A stretch of DNA of 64,000 nt from Pseudonocardia sp. HH130629-09 (GTDB taxonomy: Bacteria > Actinomycetota > Actinomycetes > Mycobacteriales > Pseudonocardiaceae), in the NCBI RefSeq assembly GCF_001294645.1, contig NZ_CP011868.1, forward strand, positions 5,580,001 through 5,644,000, in the 5' to 3' direction. Under the pieces are notes generated by a model that was not told where the DNA came from, ran no database searches, and saw nothing but the letters and a program-made list of their open reading frames with translations. Below are positions 53,427 to 63,640 of the stretch, in pieces (the first letter of the stretch is position 1; the number at the start of each line of letters is the position of its first letter). Made by a program: the position numbers and the translations under genes.

Positions 53427-54305
53427 GTGGTCGCCCCCGGCGGGGCGCTGCCCGAGCTCAGCCGCTGCGCGGTCTTGGGGATCCTGAACGTCACCCCGGA
53501 CTCGTTCTCCGACGGCGGCCGCTACGTCGACCGGTCGCACGCCGTCGCGCACGGCGTCGCGATGCGCGACGCCGGCGCCGACCTCGTCGACGTCGGCGGG
53601 GAGTCGACCCGGCCCGGCGCGCAGCGGATCGACGCGGAGACCGAGCGGGAGCGCGTGCTGCCGGTGGTGCGCGAGCTCGTCGCCGCGGGCGTGCGGGTCA
53701 GCGTCGACACGACCCGGTCCGAGGTCGCCCTGGCCTGCGTCGACGCCGGTGCGGCGATGGTCAACGACGTCTCCGGCGGCCTCGCCGACCCGCGGATGGC
53801 CGCGGTCGTCGCCGAGTCCCGGACGCCCTGGGTGATCATGCACTGGCGCGGGCACAGCGCCGGGATGGCGCAGCTCGCGGGCTACGAGGACGTGATCGGC
53901 GAGGTCCGGTCCGAGCTCGTCGCCCGGGTCGACCACGCCGTGATGGCCGGGGTCGACCCCGGCCGGATCGTGCTCGACCCCGGCCTCGGGTTCGCCAAGA
54001 ACGCCTCGCACAACTGGGCGCTGCTGCGGCGGCTGGACGTGTTCGTCGACCTGGGCTTCCCGGTGCTGGTCGGGGCCTCGCGCAAGCGGTTCCTCGGCGA
54101 GCTGCTGGCCTCGGCCGACGACGACCCGCGCACGCCGGCGGGTCGCGACATCGCGACCGCCGCGATCAGCGCGCTCGCGGCGAACGCGGGCGCCTGGGGC
54201 GTACGGGTGCACGACGTCGAGTCCACGATGGACGCCATCGCGGTCGCGGCCGCCTGCCGGCTCGGCGCCTCGCGCGCCCGCTCCCCGCGGGAGACCGGGC
54301 GGTGA
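53427..54305 (+). CDS. folP: Dihydropteroate synthase
   Basis: A 292-residue TIM-barrel enzyme that joins p-aminobenzoate to dihydropterin pyrophosphate; it is the sulfonamide target. The two signatures are [14 protein letters not shown] and [37 protein letters not shown] and [10 protein letters not shown] are also present. The GTG start is one base after the folE stop and AGGGGG is seven bases upstream. It overlaps folB by GTGA. Confidence 0.95.
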   Translation: MVAPGGALPELSRCAVLGILNVTPDSFSDGGRYVDRSHAVAHGVAMRDAGADLVDVGGESTRPGAQRIDAETERERVLPVVRELVAAGVRVSVDTTRSEVALACVDAGAAMVNDVSGGLADPRMAAVVAESRTPWVIMHWRGHSAGMAQLAGYEDVIGEVRSELVARVDHAVMAGVDPGRIVLDPGLGFAKNASHNWALLRRLDVFVDLGFPVLVGASRKRFLGELLASADDDPRTPAGRDIATAAISALAANAGAWGVRVHDVESTMDAIAVAAACRLGASRARSPRETGR

Positions 54306-54667
54306 GCGACCGGATCGAGCTGCGGGGGCTGCGGGTCCGCGGCCACCACGGCGTGTTCGACCACGAGCGCCGCGACGGCCAGGAGTTCGTCGTCGACCTG
54401 GTGGTGCACGCCGACCTCGCGCCCGCCGCCGCCTCGGACGACCTGGCCGACACGCTGCACTACGGCGAGCTCGCCGAGCTGGCCGCGGGCATCGTCGGCG
54501 GCCCGGCCCGCGACCTGATCGAGGCCGTCGCCGGGGAGATCGCGCAGGCCGTGCTGGACTTCGACGCCCGGATCGCCGCCGTCGAGGTGACGCTGCACAA
54601 GCCGTCTGCGCCGATCCCGCTGACCTTCGACGACGTCGCGGTGGTCCTGACCCGGAGCCGGGCGTGA
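54302..54667 (+). CDS. folB: Dihydroneopterin aldolase
   Basis: A 121-residue aldolase that cleaves dihydroneopterin to 6-hydroxymethyl-dihydropterin and glycolaldehyde. Typical features are [18 protein letters not shown], the substrate-binding [25 protein letters not shown] and [13 protein letters not shown] with the catalytic Lys. Overlaps of four bases join it to folP upstream and folK downstream. Confidence 0.94.
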   Translation: MSDRIELRGLRVRGHHGVFDHERRDGQEFVVDLVVHADLAPAAASDDLADTLHYGELAELAAGIVGGPARDLIEAVAGEIAQAVLDFDARIAAVEVTLHKPSAPIPLTFDDVAVVLTRSRA

Positions 54668-55179
54668 CCCGCGCGGTCCTGTCCCTCGGCTCCAACCTGG
54701 GTGACCGGGCCGCGCACCTGCGCACGGTCGTCGCGGACCTGGGGTCGGCCGTCGTGGCGGTGTCGCCGGTGTTCGAGACGGCGCCCTGGGGCGTGACCGA
54801 CCAACCGGACTTCCTCAACGCGGTGCTCGTCGCGGACGACCCGGCACTTGACGCCCGGGGCTGGCTGCGCCGCGGGCAGGCACTCGAGGACGCCTCGGGC
54901 CGGGTCCGCGAGCAGCGGTGGGGGCCGCGCACCCTCGACGTCGACATCGTGCAGGTGACCGACGACGGCGCCCCGGTGACCTCGGACGACCCGGAGCTGC
55001 TCCTGCCGCACCCCGGCACCCCCGACCGGGCCACCGTGCTGCTGCCGTGGCTGCTCGCCGAGCCCGGCGCCGTCCTGCACGGGCACGGCCCGGTCACCGA
55101 CCTGCTGGACCGGCTCGGCCCGGACGGCTGCGCGGGCGTGCACCGCCGCGACGACGTCGTGCTGCGGGACCCGGCATGA
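54664..55179 (+). CDS. folK: 2-amino-4-hydroxy-6-hydroxymethyldihydropteridine pyrophosphokinase
   Basis: A 171-residue kinase that transfers pyrophosphate from ATP to 6-hydroxymethyl-dihydropterin, supplying FolP. It starts [17 protein letters not shown] and has [35 protein letters not shown] (Mg-binding Asp pair) and [16 protein letters not shown]. The GTG start overlaps the folB stop, and the DUF3180 gene overlaps its own stop by ATGA. Confidence 0.94.
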   Translation: MTRAVLSLGSNLGDRAAHLRTVVADLGSAVVAVSPVFETAPWGVTDQPDFLNAVLVADDPALDARGWLRRGQALEDASGRVREQRWGPRTLDVDIVQVTDDGAPVTSDDPELLLPHPGTPDRATVLLPWLLAEPGAVLHGHGPVTDLLDRLGPDGCAGVHRRDDVVLRDPA

Positions 55180-55712
55180 CCGCGCCCGGACCGGGCGGTC
55201 GGCGTCCCGGACGCGGCCCGGACGACGACCCGCGCCCCACCGTGCGCCCGACCCGGGTCCGCGACGTCGCCGCCATTGCGGTGGTCGCGGCCCTGCTCGG
55301 CAACATTCTCGTCCAGCTGACCTACGGGATGCTGCCGACGTTGCCGGTCGCCGCGGCGGTCGTCGTCGCGGTGCTCGCCGCCGCCGAGGCCGCGGGCGGG
55401 GTCGTGCTGCGGCGCCGGATCGACCGCCGGAACGGGGCCGCGCCGGTGCCGCCGCTCGTCGCGGCCCGGGCGGTGCTGCTCGCGAAGGCCTCCGCGGTCG
55501 GGGGCGCGGTCGTCGCCGGGTTGTGGGTGGGCGTGCTGATGCACACGCTGCCGCGGGCGGCGGTCGTGGTGGCCGCGTTCCGGGACAGCGTCGTCGCCGG
55601 GGTCGGCGTGGTCAGCGCGCTGCTGCTGGTCGGCGCCGCGTTCTGGCTGGAGTACTGCTGCCGTTCCCCCGACGACCCGGACGACACCGACGGTGGGATC
55701 CGTGCCGGCTGA
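55176..55712 (+). CDS. DUF3180 membrane protein
   Basis: A 178-residue integral membrane protein of the DUF3180 family, found after folK in many actinobacteria. A Pro/Arg/Asp-rich N-terminus of about 30 residues is followed by four hydrophobic helices and a short acidic tail (SPDDPDDTDGG). The function is unknown; its constant place in the folate operon suggests cotranscription rather than a proven folate role. A GC hairpin follows at 55720-55738. Confidence 0.85.
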   Translation: MTAPGPGGRRPGRGPDDDPRPTVRPTRVRDVAAIAVVAALLGNILVQLTYGMLPTLPVAAAVVVAVLAAAEAAGGVVLRRRIDRRNGAAPVPPLVAARAVLLAKASAVGGAVVAGLWVGVLMHTLPRAAVVVAAFRDSVVAGVGVVSALLLVGAAFWLEYCCRSPDDPDDTDGGIRAG

Positions 55713-55719
55713 GGCGCGT

Positions 55720-55738
55720 CCCCCCGCGCAGCGGGGGG
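55720..55738 (+). terminator. GC hairpin after the folate operon
   Basis: CCCCCCGC (55720-55727) pairs with GCGGGGGG (55731-55738) around a GCA loop, followed by CGGTTCTC. It lies 7 bp after the DUF3180 stop and 22 bp before prsW, a likely terminator of the ftsH-folate transcript. Confidence 0.6.
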
Positions 55739-55760
55739 CGGTTCTCTACGCTGGAGGGTC

Positions 55761-57647
55761 ATGACGTCCCCGACGCTCGGCCGCCCGTACGCTCCGGTGC
55801 CGGCGCCGTCGGCCAAGCGACGGGGCGTGCTGCTGCCGGTCGTGGGCCTGGTGGTGCTGGCCCTGCTCGCGGTGATCACGCTCGGGGTGCTGCAACGCGC
55901 GATCGGGACGCCGGGAGTGGTCGTCGGGACCCTGGCCGCGCTGCTGCCGGTCGTGCCGGTGGTGGCGGCGTTCCTCTGGGTGGACCGCTGGGAGCCCGAG
56001 CCGCCGCGGATGCTGATGGGGGCGTTCCTCTGGGGCGCCGGGTTCGCCGCACTGGTCGCCCTGCTGATCAACACCAGCGCCTCGGCGGTGCTCGACGCGG
56101 CCGCCGGGCGCGGCGCGGGTGACCTGTTCGGCCCGGTCGTGGTCGCCCCGGTCGTCGAGGAGTTCACCAAGGGGCTGTTCCTGATCGGGCTGCTGCTGTT
56201 CCGGCGCCGTGAGTTCGACGGGATCGTCGACGGCGTCGTCTACGCCGGGATCGTCGCCGCCGGGTTCGCGTTCAGCGAGAACATCCTCTACCTGGGCCGC
56301 GCGGTGTCCGAGCCGGAGTCGGCCGGGGTCCTCGCGACGCTGTTCGTCCGCGGCGTCGCCTCGCCGTTCGCGCACCCGCTGTTCACCTGCATGATCGGCA
56401 TCGCTGCCGGGATCGCGGCGGCCAGCCGCAGCATCGGGGTCCGGGTGCTGGCGATGATCGCCGGCTACGTCGCCGCGGTGGTGCTGCACGCGCTCTGGAA
56501 CGGCGCGTCGGTGCTGGCCGCGACGCCCGGCGGCTTCTACCAGATCTACCTGTTCGTGATGGTCCCGATCTTCGTCGGGCTGATCCTGCTCGTGGTGTTC
56601 GCCCGTCGCCGCGAGGCGCGGATCGTCGCTGCCCAGCTGCCCGGGTTCGCCGCCGCGGGGTGGATCGCGCCCAGCGAGGTGCCCCTGCTGGCCCGGCTGT
56701 CCCGGCGGAGGGGCTGGCGCACGCTGGTGCGGCGCCGCTCCGGCCCGGCCGCGGCGAAGGCCGTCGCCGACTACCAGTCCGCGGTCACCGAGCTGGCGTT
56801 CATGCGGAACCGGATCGCACGCGGCGCGGTGCGGGAGAGCGCCCACGCCCTGCACGACGAGAAGCTGGCCGCGCTGTTGCGGGCCCGCGCCGTCGCCGTC
56901 GGGGTGCCGGAGGCGCTGGTCGCGGCCTGGGCCCGGCAGCGTCCGTCGGACTGGGAGCCGCCGCCCCCGGCGGCGCCGGACGGCAGCTTCTCGGGCCAGT
57001 TCCGCATCCCGACCTTCCCCGACGGCGGCGGCTCGGCCGCCGCCGGCCCGCCCGTACCGCCGCTCCCGCCCGGCCCCGTCACGCTGGCGGCCGCCGCGCC
57101 GTGGGGACGGCCCGACGAGCTGCGCCCGCCCCGGTGGGCGGAGGCCCGGCGGAGCACCACCCCGCCGGCGCCGGATACCCGGCCCGCCGGTGGCCCGGGG
57201 GCTCCCGGCCGCGCACAGGACCCGACCGCGCGCCCCGGCCTCGGCAGCGGCACCGGCTCCCGGACCCCCGGCTCCCCGGGTGCTCGGCCCGCACAGTCCG
57301 GCTCCCCGGCCCCGGCTTCCCCGGCGTCGGGCTCCCGAGGGCTCGGCTCAGGGGGACCCGGTTCGGGAGGATCCGGTTCCACCACGGCCCGCTCCGCCGG
57401 GCACGACGGCGCTGCCCGTGGGTTCCGCTCCGGCACGTCCGGGCCTCCTGTCCCCGGTCCGGGGCCAGGTAGCGGGCCGGGTCCGGCGAGCCCCGGTCCG
57501 GGCCCGGGGGAGGACGTCACCCGGCCCGTCGGCCGCCCCGAGCCCCCGGCCACCGAGCACCGGGGCCGTCACCACGACGACCCGTCCGACCCCGGCCCGA
57601 CCCGCCCGATGCGCCGCCCGGACGACGAGCCGGACCGCCCCCGCTGA
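55761..57647 (+). CDS. PrsW-family intramembrane protease-like protein with disordered tail
   Basis: A 628-residue protein. Residues about 20-290 hold seven to nine membrane helices with the PrsW motifs: VEEFTKGLFL (Glu pair), GFAFSENILYL, ASPFAHPLFTCMIGIA and VVLHALWNG with conserved His. PrsW cleaves anti-sigma factors in Bacillus; the substrate here is unknown. After a helical region (about 290-400) the last ~220 residues are Pro/Gly/Ser/Arg-rich and presumably disordered and cytoplasmic. No anti-sigma gene is adjacent. Confidence 0.85.
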   Translation: MTSPTLGRPYAPVPAPSAKRRGVLLPVVGLVVLALLAVITLGVLQRAIGTPGVVVGTLAALLPVVPVVAAFLWVDRWEPEPPRMLMGAFLWGAGFAALVALLINTSASAVLDAAAGRGAGDLFGPVVVAPVVEEFTKGLFLIGLLLFRRREFDGIVDGVVYAGIVAAGFAFSENILYLGRAVSEPESAGVLATLFVRGVASPFAHPLFTCMIGIAAGIAAASRSIGVRVLAMIAGYVAAVVLHALWNGASVLAATPGGFYQIYLFVMVPIFVGLILLVVFARRREARIVAAQLPGFAAAGWIAPSEVPLLARLSRRRGWRTLVRRRSGPAAAKAVADYQSAVTELAFMRNRIARGAVRESAHALHDEKLAALLRARAVAVGVPEALVAAWARQRPSDWEPPPPAAPDGSFSGQFRIPTFPDGGGSAAAGPPVPPLPPGPVTLAAAAPWGRPDELRPPRWAEARRSTTPPAPDTRPAGGPGAPGRAQDPTARPGLGSGTGSRTPGSPGARPAQSGSPAPASPASGSRGLGSGGPGSGGSGSTTARSAGHDGAARGFRSGTSGPPVPGPGPGSGPGPASPGPGPGEDVTRPVGRPEPPATEHRGRHHDDPSDPGPTRPMRRPDDEPDRPR

Positions 57648-57890
57648 CCGGCCGTCGGTGACCGCCACCCGGCGATCACCGGTCGTGGAGCCCTGCGTCC
57701 GCCTCGCGAACGCTCCGCTCCACAACTGTCGATCACGGGCGGGGCCGGGGTGAGGCCGGTCTCAGGAGCGCGCCCCGGACCCGGGGCCCGTCTATCCTCG
57801 CGTCCGGCGCGCGGCCACCGGAGGTCGCGCCGACCGCGGATTGCCCGACCGGTACCCCACCAGGACCGGAACGGGAGGAAACGGATTCTC

Positions 57891-58817
57891 GTGATGGACT
57901 CTGCGATCGATGGCGGTCGCCCCGCGCGGCTCGCGGTCGGGGTGGTCTCGGCCGGTCGGGTCGGTGCGGTGCTCGGTGCGGCGCTCGCCCGCGCGGGCCA
58001 CGTCGTCGTCGCGGCCTCGGGGGTCTCCCAGGCCTCGGTGCGCCGGGCGGAGACCCTGCTCCCCGATGTCCCCCTGCTCCCGCCCGACGAGGTCTGCTCC
58101 CGTGCCGACCTGGTGCTGCTCGCCGTCCCCGACGACGTCCTGCCCGGCCTGGTCCGCGGCCTCGCCGCTGCCGGCTGCTTCCGCCCGGGCCAGATCGCCG
58201 TCCACACGGCGGGGTCGCGCGGCGTAGCGGTGCTGGACCCGGCGACGGAGCAGGGCGTACTGCCGCTGGCGCTGCACCCGGCGATGACCGTGACCGGCCG
58301 CCCCGAGGACGTCGAACGGCTCGCCGCCTGCTGCATCGGCGTCACCGCACCCGGAGACCCGGAGCACGGCGACCCGCGCGACGCCGCCGGCTGGAGCGTC
58401 GCCGAGGCGCTCGTGCTGGAGATGTCGGCCGAGCCCGTCCGCATCCCGGAGGCGATGCGTCCGCTGTACCACGCCGCACTCGCGCACGGCGCCAACCACC
58501 TGACCACACTGGTCGGGGACTGCGTGCAGCTGCTGGAGACCGCGGGCATCGCGCCCGCGGAGCGTCTGGTCGCGCCGCTGCTGTCGGCCGCGCTGGACAA
58601 CGCGCTGCGCCACGGCGACCGCGCACTGACCGGACCGGTCGCCCGCGGCGACGCCGGCACCGTCCGGACCCATCTGGCCCGCATCGGCGACGCCGACCCC
58701 GACCTGGCCGCCGTCTACCGCGCGCTGGCCGGGCGGACCGCCCACCGCGCCGCCGCCGCCGGGCTCCTCGGCCCCGACGGCGTCCGCGACATCGAGACCG
58801 TACTGGAGGAGAAGTGA
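57891..58817 (+). CDS. Rossmann-like DUF2520 protein
   Basis: A protein of about 308 residues with an N-terminal NAD(P)-binding fold ([21 protein letters not shown]) and a C-terminal helical DUF2520 domain ([21 protein letters not shown]). It resembles ketopantoate reductase and pyrroline-5-carboxylate reductase in layout. Its steady place before panC in actinobacteria suggests a role in pantothenate supply, but that is unproven. GGGAGG lies 12 bases before the GTG at 57891; the ATG at 57894 is equally possible. It overlaps panC by GTGA. The spacer 57648-57890 shows only a possible -10, TATCCT, near 57791. Confidence 0.85.
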   Translation: MMDSAIDGGRPARLAVGVVSAGRVGAVLGAALARAGHVVVAASGVSQASVRRAETLLPDVPLLPPDEVCSRADLVLLAVPDDVLPGLVRGLAAAGCFRPGQIAVHTAGSRGVAVLDPATEQGVLPLALHPAMTVTGRPEDVERLAACCIGVTAPGDPEHGDPRDAAGWSVAEALVLEMSAEPVRIPEAMRPLYHAALAHGANHLTTLVGDCVQLLETAGIAPAERLVAPLLSAALDNALRHGDRALTGPVARGDAGTVRTHLARIGDADPDLAAVYRALAGRTAHRAAAAGLLGPDGVRDIETVLEEK

Positions 58818-59701
58818 GCACCCCCGGCTCCACCCGGAACGGGTACGGCACCGGCCGGCTGACCGTGCACAGCGACCCGGCGAAGCTCGCCGCGGTCACC
58901 CGTGCGCTGCGCGGCGCCGGCCGCAAGGTCGTCCTCGTCCCCACCATGGGCGCGCTGCACGAGGGCCACCGCGAGCTGATCCGGCACGCGAAGCGGATCC
59001 CCGGCGCCGTCGTCCCGGTCGTGTCGATCTTCGTGAACCCGCTGCAGTTCGGTGCGGACGAGGACCTCGACCGCTACCCGCGCCCGATCGAGGCCGACCT
59101 CGACGCCTGCCGCGACGAGGGCGTCGAGCTGGTGTTCACCCCGCAGGTCGAGCACATGTACCCGCCGGGCTCGCGGACCCGGGTCACCGCAGGACCGCTC
59201 GGCGACGAGCTGGAGGGCGCCTCCCGCACGGGCCACTTCGACGGCGTCCTCACCGTCGTGTCGAAGCTGTTCCACATCGTCGGCCCGGACGTCGCGCTGT
59301 TCGGCGAGAAGGACTACCAGCAGCTCACGCTGATCCGGCGGATGGTGCGCGACCTGGACTTCCCGACCCGGGTCGTCGGCGTCCCGACCGTCCGTGAGGA
59401 CGACGGACTGGCCCTGTCCTCGCGCAACGTCTACCTCGACCCCGGTCAGCGCCGCGCCGCCGCCGTGCTGTCGCGCGCGCTGGCCGCCGGTGCGGCGGTG
59501 TCGGTCCGCGGGCACGACGCGGTGCTGGAGGCCGCCCGCGCCGAGCTGACGACCGAGCCGGAGGTCGACGTCGACTACCTGGAGCTGCGCGACGCCGACC
59601 TCGGCCCCGCCCCCGCTCCGGGCGGCGGGGACGGCCGCCTGCTCGTCGCCGCCCGGGTCGGCACCACCCGGCTCATCGACAACGCCCCCATCGCGTTCTG
59701 A
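58814..59701 (+). CDS. panC: Pantothenate synthetase
   Basis: A 295-residue enzyme that joins pantoate and beta-alanine with ATP. Family blocks: [18 protein letters not shown] (HIGH-like motif), [39 protein letters not shown] in pieces, [16 protein letters not shown] and [11 protein letters not shown]. It overlaps the DUF2520 gene and is 22 bp from panD, which makes its beta-alanine substrate. Confidence 0.95.
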   Translation: MSTPGSTRNGYGTGRLTVHSDPAKLAAVTRALRGAGRKVVLVPTMGALHEGHRELIRHAKRIPGAVVPVVSIFVNPLQFGADEDLDRYPRPIEADLDACRDEGVELVFTPQVEHMYPPGSRTRVTAGPLGDELEGASRTGHFDGVLTVVSKLFHIVGPDVALFGEKDYQQLTLIRRMVRDLDFPTRVVGVPTVREDDGLALSSRNVYLDPGQRRAAAVLSRALAAGAAVSVRGHDAVLEAARAELTTEPEVDVDYLELRDADLGPAPAPGGGDGRLLVAARVGTTRLIDNAPIAF

Positions 59702-59723
59702 CCGCCTCCCGAGGAGGACCGCC

Positions 59724-60134
59724 GTGAACCGCACGATGATGAAGTCCAAGATCCACCGCGCCACCGTGACGCAGGCCGACCTGCACTACGTCGGCTCGGT
59801 CACCGTCGACGCCGACCTGATGGCGGCCGCCGACCTCCTCGAGGGCGAGCAGGTCAGCATCGTCGACATCACCAACGGCGCCCGCCTGGAGACCTACGTG
59901 ATCACCGGTGAGCCCGGCTCCGGTGTGATCGGCATCAACGGTGCCGCCGCGCACCTGGTGCACCCCGGTGACCTGGTCATCCTGATCTCCTACGGCTCCT
60001 ACGACGAGGCCGAGCTGCGCGACTACAGCCCGCGCGTCGTCTTCGTCGACGCCGACAACCGGATCGCGGACCTGGGCGCCGACCCGGGGCACGCCCCGGC
60101 GGGCTCGGGTCTGCTGACCAGCGCGGCCCGGTAG
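59724..60134 (+). CDS. panD: Aspartate 1-decarboxylase
   Basis: A 136-residue pyruvoyl-dependent enzyme that makes beta-alanine from aspartate. Self-cleavage occurs at Gly-Ser in [25 protein letters not shown] precedes it, and [16 protein letters not shown] and [19 protein letters not shown] follow. The GTG start at 59724 has GAGGAGG upstream; two ATG codons five and six positions later are possible alternatives. It lies between panC and coaX. Confidence 0.95.
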   Translation: MNRTMMKSKIHRATVTQADLHYVGSVTVDADLMAAADLLEGEQVSIVDITNGARLETYVITGEPGSGVIGINGAAAHLVHPGDLVILISYGSYDEAELRDYSPRVVFVDADNRIADLGADPGHAPAGSGLLTSAAR

Positions 60135-60144
60135 GGACGACGCG

Positions 60145-60948
60145 GTGCTGCTCTGCATCGACGTCGGGAACACCCACGTCTCGCTGGGGCTCTACCCCGA
60201 CACCGGGACCGATGCGGAAGGGCTCGACCCGGTGCCGGAGCGGCGCTGGCGGCTGCGCACCGACACCTCCGCCACCGCCGACGAGCTGGACCTCACCGTC
60301 TCCGGGATGATCGGCGCGCGCTTCCCCGAGGTCACCGCGGTCGCCGCGCTGTCCACGGTGCCCGGGCCGTCGCGGGAGCTGCGCACCCTGCTCGCGCGCT
60401 GGTCGGACCGGATGCGGACGCTCGTCGTCGGGCCGGGGGTGCGGACCGGCGTGCCGCTGCTGGTGGACCACCCGCGCGAGGTGGGCGCGGACCGGGTGGT
60501 GAACTCGCTCGCCGCGCACCACCTGTTCGGCACCACCTGCATCTGCGTCGACCTCGGGACCTGCACGAACATCGACGTGGTCACCGCGAAGGGCGAGTTC
60601 CTCGGCGGCGCGCTGGCCCCGGGCGTCGACATCGCGATGCAGGCGCTGGCCGAGCGGGCGTCGTCGCTGCGGCCGGTGGACCTGGTCGAGCCGCGCTCGG
60701 TGATCGGCCGCACGACGGTCGAGGCGGTCCAGGCCGGGGTGCTCTACGGGGCGGCGGGACAGGTCGACGGGCTGGTCCGCCGGATCCTGGCCGAGCTGGG
60801 GCCGGACGCGCTACCGGTCAGCGTGATCGTCACCGGCGGGCTAGCGGAACTCGTCCACGGGCGCGCCGACACCGTCACCCACCATGTCCCGGACCTGACC
60901 CTGCACGGGCTGCGGCTGACCCACCTGCGTCACCACCGGGCCCGCTGA
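60145..60948 (+). CDS. coaX: Type III pantothenate kinase
   Basis: A 267-residue type III pantothenate kinase, the first step from pantothenate to CoA. The ASKHA-fold phosphate motif LLCIDVGNTHVSLGLY, the substrate stretch DHPREVGADRVVN, the catalytic DLGTCTNIDVV and FLGGALAPGVDIAMQAL are clear. It is coded 10 bp after panD, so the Asp-to-CoA entry steps panD, panC and coaX form one transcript. It is convergent with the methyltransferase gene. Confidence 0.94.
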   Translation: MLLCIDVGNTHVSLGLYPDTGTDAEGLDPVPERRWRLRTDTSATADELDLTVSGMIGARFPEVTAVAALSTVPGPSRELRTLLARWSDRMRTLVVGPGVRTGVPLLVDHPREVGADRVVNSLAAHHLFGTTCICVDLGTCTNIDVVTAKGEFLGGALAPGVDIAMQALAERASSLRPVDLVEPRSVIGRTTVEAVQAGVLYGAAGQVDGLVRRILAELGPDALPVSVIVTGGLAELVHGRADTVTHHVPDLTLHGLRLTHLRHHRAR

Positions 60949-60965
60949 CGGGCTGCCGACGAGGC

Positions 60966-61727
60966 TCAGGCGCGCCGGGCCCGCCAGACGATGGTGCGCA
61001 TCGGCATCGTGAACCGGCCGTCGGCGTCGGCGACCCGCTCGCGCAGGAAGCCGCGCACGGCGGCGAACACCGAGTCGCGCTCGTCGGGGGTGCTCAGGAG
61101 TGCCCAGGAGCGGGTGGCGATGTCGGCGACGTGCTCCTCGACGCCGGTCGCCCGCGGCCAGGTGACCTGCTCCTGGTGGGCGTCGGTGAACCAGGGCTCG
61201 CCGGGCATCCGGGGCGGGGTGCCGCCCCCGGCCGCGTTCCCGGGGACCCGCCGTCCACGCTCACCCATCTCACCCAGCTCGCGGACCCAGCCGACGTCGG
61301 GGTCGCCGCTGTTCCACAGCCCGGCCAGCACCCCGCCGGGGCGCAGCACCCTGGCGATCTCCGGTACGGCCCGGTCCAGGTCGAACCAGTGCAGGGCCTG
61401 CCCGACCACCACGGCGTCGACGTCGCCGTCGGGCAGCGGGATCGTCTCCGCGGACCCGGCCCTGGCGTCGGCGCCGGAGGTGCGCGCCCGCAGCACCGCG
61501 AGCATCTCCGGGTCCGGTTCCACCGCCACGACGTCGAGCCCGCGCGCCACCAGCGACCGGGTCGGCTTGCCGGTCCCCGCGCCCAGGTCGAGGACCCGCA
61601 CCCGCCCCGGGCCGGTCCCGGCCAGCGCCAGGTCGACGCCCGCGTCGGGGTAGGAGGGCCGGTGGTCGTCGTAGGCAGGGGCGACGGCGCCGAACGTGCG
61701 GCCGTGGTCCACCTCGTCGTCGGGCAC
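60966..61727 (-). CDS. Class I SAM-dependent methyltransferase
   Basis: A 253-residue Rossmann methyltransferase of the ubiE/UPF0355-like kind. FGAVAPAYDDHRPSYP at the N-terminus, the SAM motif VLDLGAGTGKPTRSL, VVAVEPDPEMLAVL, GQALHWFDLDRAVPEIARVL and LRPGGVLAGLWN are all present. The substrate is unknown. It is a single gene, convergent with coaX and divergent from lysS. Confidence 0.85.
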   Translation of the reverse strand: MPDDEVDHGRTFGAVAPAYDDHRPSYPDAGVDLALAGTGPGRVRVLDLGAGTGKPTRSLVARGLDVVAVEPDPEMLAVLRARTSGADARAGSAETIPLPDGDVDAVVVGQALHWFDLDRAVPEIARVLRPGGVLAGLWNSGDPDVGWVRELGEMGERGRRVPGNAAGGGTPPRMPGEPWFTDAHQEQVTWPRATGVEEHVADIATRSWALLSTPDERDSVFAAVRGFLRERVADADGRFTMPMRTIVWRARRA

Positions 61728-61849
61728 CGTCCCACGGTAGGCCGGTGATCGGCCGCCGCGCGAGGTCCCGACGCCCGCCGCGTGCGCCGGTCGCCGGTCA
61801 GGGGGGTGACGACGGGCGCTCCCGGGTACCGCCGATAGCCTGACCTGCC

Positions 61850-63364
61850 GTGAACACTCCCGGCACCCCGACCGACCCGGCGACCGAGGCCGACCTCCCC
61901 GAGCAGATGCGGGTGCGCCGGGCCAAGCGCGCGGAGCTGATCGCCGCGGGCACCGACCCGTACCCCGTCGAGGTCCCCCGCACGCACTCGCTGCGCCAGG
62001 TCCGCGAGGCCCACCCGGACCTGCCCGCGGACACCGCGACGGGCGAGACCGTGGCCGTCGCCGGCCGGGTGATCTTCGTGCGGAACACCGGCAAGCTCTG
62101 CTTCGCGACGCTGCGCGAGGGCGACGGCACCGAGCTGCAGGCCATGCTGTCGCTCGACCGGGTCGGCGCCGACGCGCTGGCCGGCTGGAAGGCCGTCGTG
62201 GACATGGGTGACTTCGTCGCGGTGCGCGGCGAGGTCATCACCTCGCGGCGGGGCGAGCTCTCGGTGATGGTCGACGAGTGGTCGGTCGCCGCGAAGTCGG
62301 TCCGGCCGCTGCCGACCGCGCACAAGGAGCTCTCCGAGGAGAACCGGGTCCGGCAGCGCTACGTCGACCTCATCCTGCGTCCGCAGGCCCGCGAGACCGT
62401 GCGCGCGCGGTCCACCGTGCTGCGGACCGTCCGCGAGTCGCTCACCGGCCGCGACTTCATCGAGGTCGAGACGCCGATGCTGCAGAACCTGCACGGCGGC
62501 GCCACCGCGCGCCCGTTCGTCACGCACGCCAACGCACTCGACTCCGATCTGTATCTGCGGATCGCCCCGGAGCTGTTCCTGAAGCGTTGCGTGGTCGGCG
62601 GTATCGAGCGCGTCTTCGAGCTGAACCGGGTGTTCCGGAACGAGGGCATCGACTCCACGCATTCCCCGGAGTTCGCGATGCTGGAGGCCTACCAGGCCTA
62701 CGCGACCTACGACGACATGGCGGTCCTGACCCGTGAGCTGATCCAGGCCTCGGCACGGGCGCTGTTCGGCTCCACCACGGTGCGCCACCACGACGGCACG
62801 GAGCACGATCTCGGTGGCGAGTGGCGTTCGGTGACCATCTACGGATCGGTGTCCGAGGCCGTCGGCCAGGATGTGACGCCGGACACCGAACTGACTGAAC
62901 TGCAACGGATCGCGGACGAGCACGACGTCGACATCACCGATTATCCGACGGCCGCCCAGATCGTGCTCGAGTTGTTCGAGAAGCTGGTCGAGCACACCCT
63001 GCTCGAGCCGACCTTCGTGCGGGACTTCCCGGTCGAGGTGCGGCCGCTGACCCGTGCGCACCGCGACGACCCCCGGCTGTCGGAGTCCTGGGACCTCATC
63101 GTCTTCGGGGTCGAGCTCGCCACGGCCTACTCCGAGCTGGTGGACCCCGTCGAGCAGCGGGAACGCCTGTACGCCCAGTCGCTCAAGGCCGCGGCGGGCG
63201 ACCCGGAGGCCATGCAGCTCGACGAGGACTTCCTGCGTGCCATGGAGTACGGCATGCCGCCCACCGGCGGCATGGGAATGGGTATCGACCGTCTGCTGAT
63301 GACGCTGACCGGCCTCGGAATCCGCGAGACGATCCTGTTCCCGCTGGTCCGCGGGGAGTCCTGA
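61850..63364 (+). CDS. lysS: Lysyl-tRNA synthetase (class II)
   Basis: A 504-residue class II enzyme that charges tRNA(Lys). The N-terminal anticodon-binding OB fold has [21 protein letters not shown] in parts; class II motif 2 is [19 protein letters not shown], and motif 3 is [16 protein letters not shown]. The length is standard for LysS, without the membrane domain of mycobacterial LysX. GTG at 61850 lies just downstream of a possible -10 (TAGCCT near 61836), so the mRNA may be nearly leaderless. A strong terminator follows. Confidence 0.95.
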   Translation: MNTPGTPTDPATEADLPEQMRVRRAKRAELIAAGTDPYPVEVPRTHSLRQVREAHPDLPADTATGETVAVAGRVIFVRNTGKLCFATLREGDGTELQAMLSLDRVGADALAGWKAVVDMGDFVAVRGEVITSRRGELSVMVDEWSVAAKSVRPLPTAHKELSEENRVRQRYVDLILRPQARETVRARSTVLRTVRESLTGRDFIEVETPMLQNLHGGATARPFVTHANALDSDLYLRIAPELFLKRCVVGGIERVFELNRVFRNEGIDSTHSPEFAMLEAYQAYATYDDMAVLTRELIQASARALFGSTTVRHHDGTEHDLGGEWRSVTIYGSVSEAVGQDVTPDTELTELQRIADEHDVDITDYPTAAQIVLELFEKLVEHTLLEPTFVRDFPVEVRPLTRAHRDDPRLSESWDLIVFGVELATAYSELVDPVEQRERLYAQSLKAAAGDPEAMQLDEDFLRAMEYGMPPTGGMGMGIDRLLMTLTGLGIRETILFPLVRGES

Positions 63365-63386
63365 ACCGGTTCCGAACGCACATCCG

Positions 63387-63429
63387 ACGACGTCCCCGGC
63401 CGCGAACGGCGACCGGGGACGTCGTGTTT
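63387..63429 (+). terminator. Intrinsic terminator after lysS
   Basis: ACGACGTCCCCGG (63387-63399) pairs perfectly with CCGGGGACGTCGT (63413-63425) around a 13-base loop, followed by GTTTG. It lies 23 bp after the lysS stop and is the clearest intrinsic terminator in the window. Confidence 0.8.
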
Positions 63430-63640
63430 GTCGGACCCGTACGAGTGGTGTGGGGCTCGTTTCACCGCATTCTCCCGACCCGGGTCGACGCCACGATCAT
63501 TTCTCGGATACTCTCTGATTCGAGTCGGAACCGGTACCCGGTGGTGTCGTATTGCGTCCTGCTATTGCGTCGCGCAGTCGCCGATGTCGGCCCCGGTCCC
63601 TCATCATGAACGTGTTCGGCCATTCAAGGAGGCTGCGGAG
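63430..63640 (+). promoter_or_regulatory. lsr2 upstream region with direct repeat
   Basis: The 211 bp between the lysS terminator and lsr2 are more A/T-rich than the rest of the window. TATTGCGTC occurs twice, at 63551-63559 and 63564-63572, 13 bp apart. AAGGAGG at 63626-63632 is a strong ribosome binding site eight bases before the lsr2 ATG. Lsr2 prefers A/T-rich DNA, so binding to its own promoter is plausible. I do not see a convincing gene here. Confidence 0.4.
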
